This document shows, in pieces, positions 63,120-64,000 of a stretch of DNA of 64,000 nucleotides. Both the position numbers and the translations under genes were made by a program. How positions within the stretch are numbered: position 1 is the first letter of the stretch; each line of letters opens with the position of its first letter. The notes under the pieces are model-generated. The model was not told where the DNA came from, did not search any database, and worked only from the letters and a program-made list of their open reading frames with translations. Origin of the DNA: Vibrio hannami (lineage in GTDB: Bacteria; Pseudomonadota; Gammaproteobacteria; Enterobacterales; Vibrionaceae); assembly GCF_029589055.1 (NCBI RefSeq), contig NZ_JARQZP010000007.1, forward strand, positions 310,001 to 374,000, read 5' to 3'.

Positions 63120-63932
63120 TTATCCTCCGAATAGGCGCTGGAAAATACCTCTCTTCTCTTCCGTCAGGAATCGAAAATCCATTTGCTGACCTAGCAGACG
63201 TTCTACTGTGTCGTCGTATGCCTGACCTGCGTCAGAAGATTCATCAAATACTACTGGCACACCTTTGTTTGATGCATTAAGCACGGCCTGGCTTTCAGGA
63301 ATCACGCCCAACAGTTTGATGTGAAGAATTTCTTCTACATCTTCAACGCTCAGCATTTCGCCCTGATTTACACGAGCAGGGTTGTAGCGGGTAAGCAGAA
63401 GGTGCTGTTTAACAGGCTCAAGCCCTTGCTCTGCACGAACAGACTTGGAATCCAAAATGCCAAGAATACGGTCAGAGTCGCGTACTGATGACACCTCAGG
63501 GTTTGTTGTTACGATAGCTTCATCGGCAAAATAAAGTGCCATCAAAGCGCCTTGTTCGATACCCGCTGGTGAATCACAGATAATGAACTCGAAGCCCATT
63601 TCATCCAGTTCATCTAAGACACGCTTTACGCCATCTTTAGTCAGAGCATCTTTATCTCTGGTCTGTGATGCAGGAAGGATGAACAGGTTGTCAGTGCGTT
63701 TGTCTTTGATTAACGCCTGATTAAGGGTTGCTTCACCGTTAATCACATTTACAAAATCATAAACAACTCTGCGTTCACACCCCATGATCAAGTCGAGGTT
63801 ACGCAAGCCAATATCGAAATCGATAACGGCGGTTTTTTTACCTTTCAGTGCAAGTCCTGATGCAATAGCAGCGCTGGAAGTTGTTTTCCCAACACCGCCT
63901 TTACCAGATGTAACAACAATAACGCGGGCCAT
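63120..63932 (-). CDS. minD: Septum-site-determining ATPase MinD
   Basis: 270 residues; membrane-bound ATPase that carries MinC and is displaced by MinE. Deviant Walker A SGKGGVGKTTSSAA, DFDIGLRNLDLIMGCE, switch II CDSPAGIEQGA, and a C-terminal amphipathic helix EEKRGIFQRLFGG for membrane binding. ATG at 63932 with AAAGGAAC. Second gene of minCDE. Confidence 0.98.
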   Translation of the reverse strand: MARVIVVTSGKGGVGKTTSSAAIASGLALKGKKTAVIDFDIGLRNLDLIMGCERRVVYDFVNVINGEATLNQALIKDKRTDNLFILPASQTRDKDALTKDGVKRVLDELDEMGFEFIICDSPAGIEQGALMALYFADEAIVTTNPEVSSVRDSDRILGILDSKSVRAEQGLEPVKQHLLLTRYNPARVNQGEMLSVEDVEEILHIKLLGVIPESQAVLNASNKGVPVVFDESSDAGQAYDDTVERLLGQQMDFRFLTEEKRGIFQRLFGG

Positions 63933-63944
63933 TTTTGTTCCTTT

Positions 63945-64000
63945 CTAAATATTAAGTATCTCGAATTTCAGTACATCGCTCTCCATCGAGAGCATAACCT
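63945..64000 (-). CDS. minC: Septum-site inhibitor MinC, C-terminal fragment
   Basis: Only the last 18 codons are inside the window: VMLSMESDVLKFEILNI then TAG at 63945-63947. The pattern fits the end of a MinC C-terminal beta-helix, and the position before minD supports it. Confidence 0.8.
   Translation of the reverse strand, partial: VMLSMESDVLKFEILNI

Noticed and set aside
1..64000. CRISPR arrays, tRNA/rRNA genes, prophage or transposase genes
   Set aside because: Looked for regular spaced repeats, cloverleaf ends, and integrase or transposase motifs; none seen.

Overview
The window reads as a chromosomal segment of a marine gammaproteobacterium, almost certainly a Vibrio. The pointers are gltA divergent from sdhCDAB-sucABCD, the sodium-motor gene motY divergent from rnt, the yoaA-tsaB-slp-fadD-rnd order, minCDE, and small Vibrio-type intergenic palindromes. 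No tRNA, rRNA, CRISPR array, transposase, integrase or phage gene was seen.

Layout. (1) 1-15.4 kb is an accessory-looking region of LysR regulators paired with oxidoreductases and detoxification-type enzymes: short-chain dehydrogenases, an Old Yellow Enzyme, an NmrA-like protein, an ABM monooxygenase, a lipocalin-like protein, a thioesterase and two thioredoxin-fold proteins. A ~975-bp unit carrying one SDR is present twice (1184-2157 and 5364-6338), and a decayed LysR 5' end with its intergenic region follows the second copy. A further LysR gene carries an in-frame TGA. (2) 16-27.5 kb is the TCA-cycle block: gltA (minus) and sdhCDAB-sucAB-sucCD (plus). (3) 27.5-46.9 kb is ordinary housekeeping: a PAS-GGDEF protein, sodB, grxD, a Na+/H+ antiporter, rnt, motY, purU, a muropeptide-recycling cassette, yoaA, tsaB, slp, fadD and rnd. 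(4) 46.9-48.6 kb is a Kef-type antiporter. (5) 48.6-62.8 kb is a nitrate block: nrtABC-nirBD-nasA, then nasT-nasS, and facing them a minus-strand operon cobA - chemotaxis transducer - NIT-like sensor. (6) The window ends in minE, minD and the 3' end of minC.

How the nitrate block works (inference from sequence). Ahead of nrtA one can read an NtrC-type site, a near-consensus sigma-54 promoter, RNA hairpins whose hexaloops have A at position 1 and G at position 4 (the pattern described for ANTAR-protein targets), and a strong intrinsic terminator just before the gene. NasT carries a C-terminal ANTAR-like domain and NasS is an NrtA-like nitrate sensor, so the expected logic is nitrogen-limitation control by NtrC/sigma-54 plus nitrate-responsive antitermination by NasS-NasT. 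The cobA leader has a similar layout: GG-N10-GC promoter, one hexaloop hairpin overlapping a terminator, then cobA. Siroheme synthesis and a two-polypeptide candidate nitrate chemoreceptor may therefore share the same control. This is the most interesting part of the window.

Sequence quality. Eleven apparent single-base indels break conserved genes (sucC, sucD, sodB, the NhaC-family antiporter, tsaB, minE), mostly in short homopolymers. They look more like sequencing errors than real gene loss and should be checked against reads.
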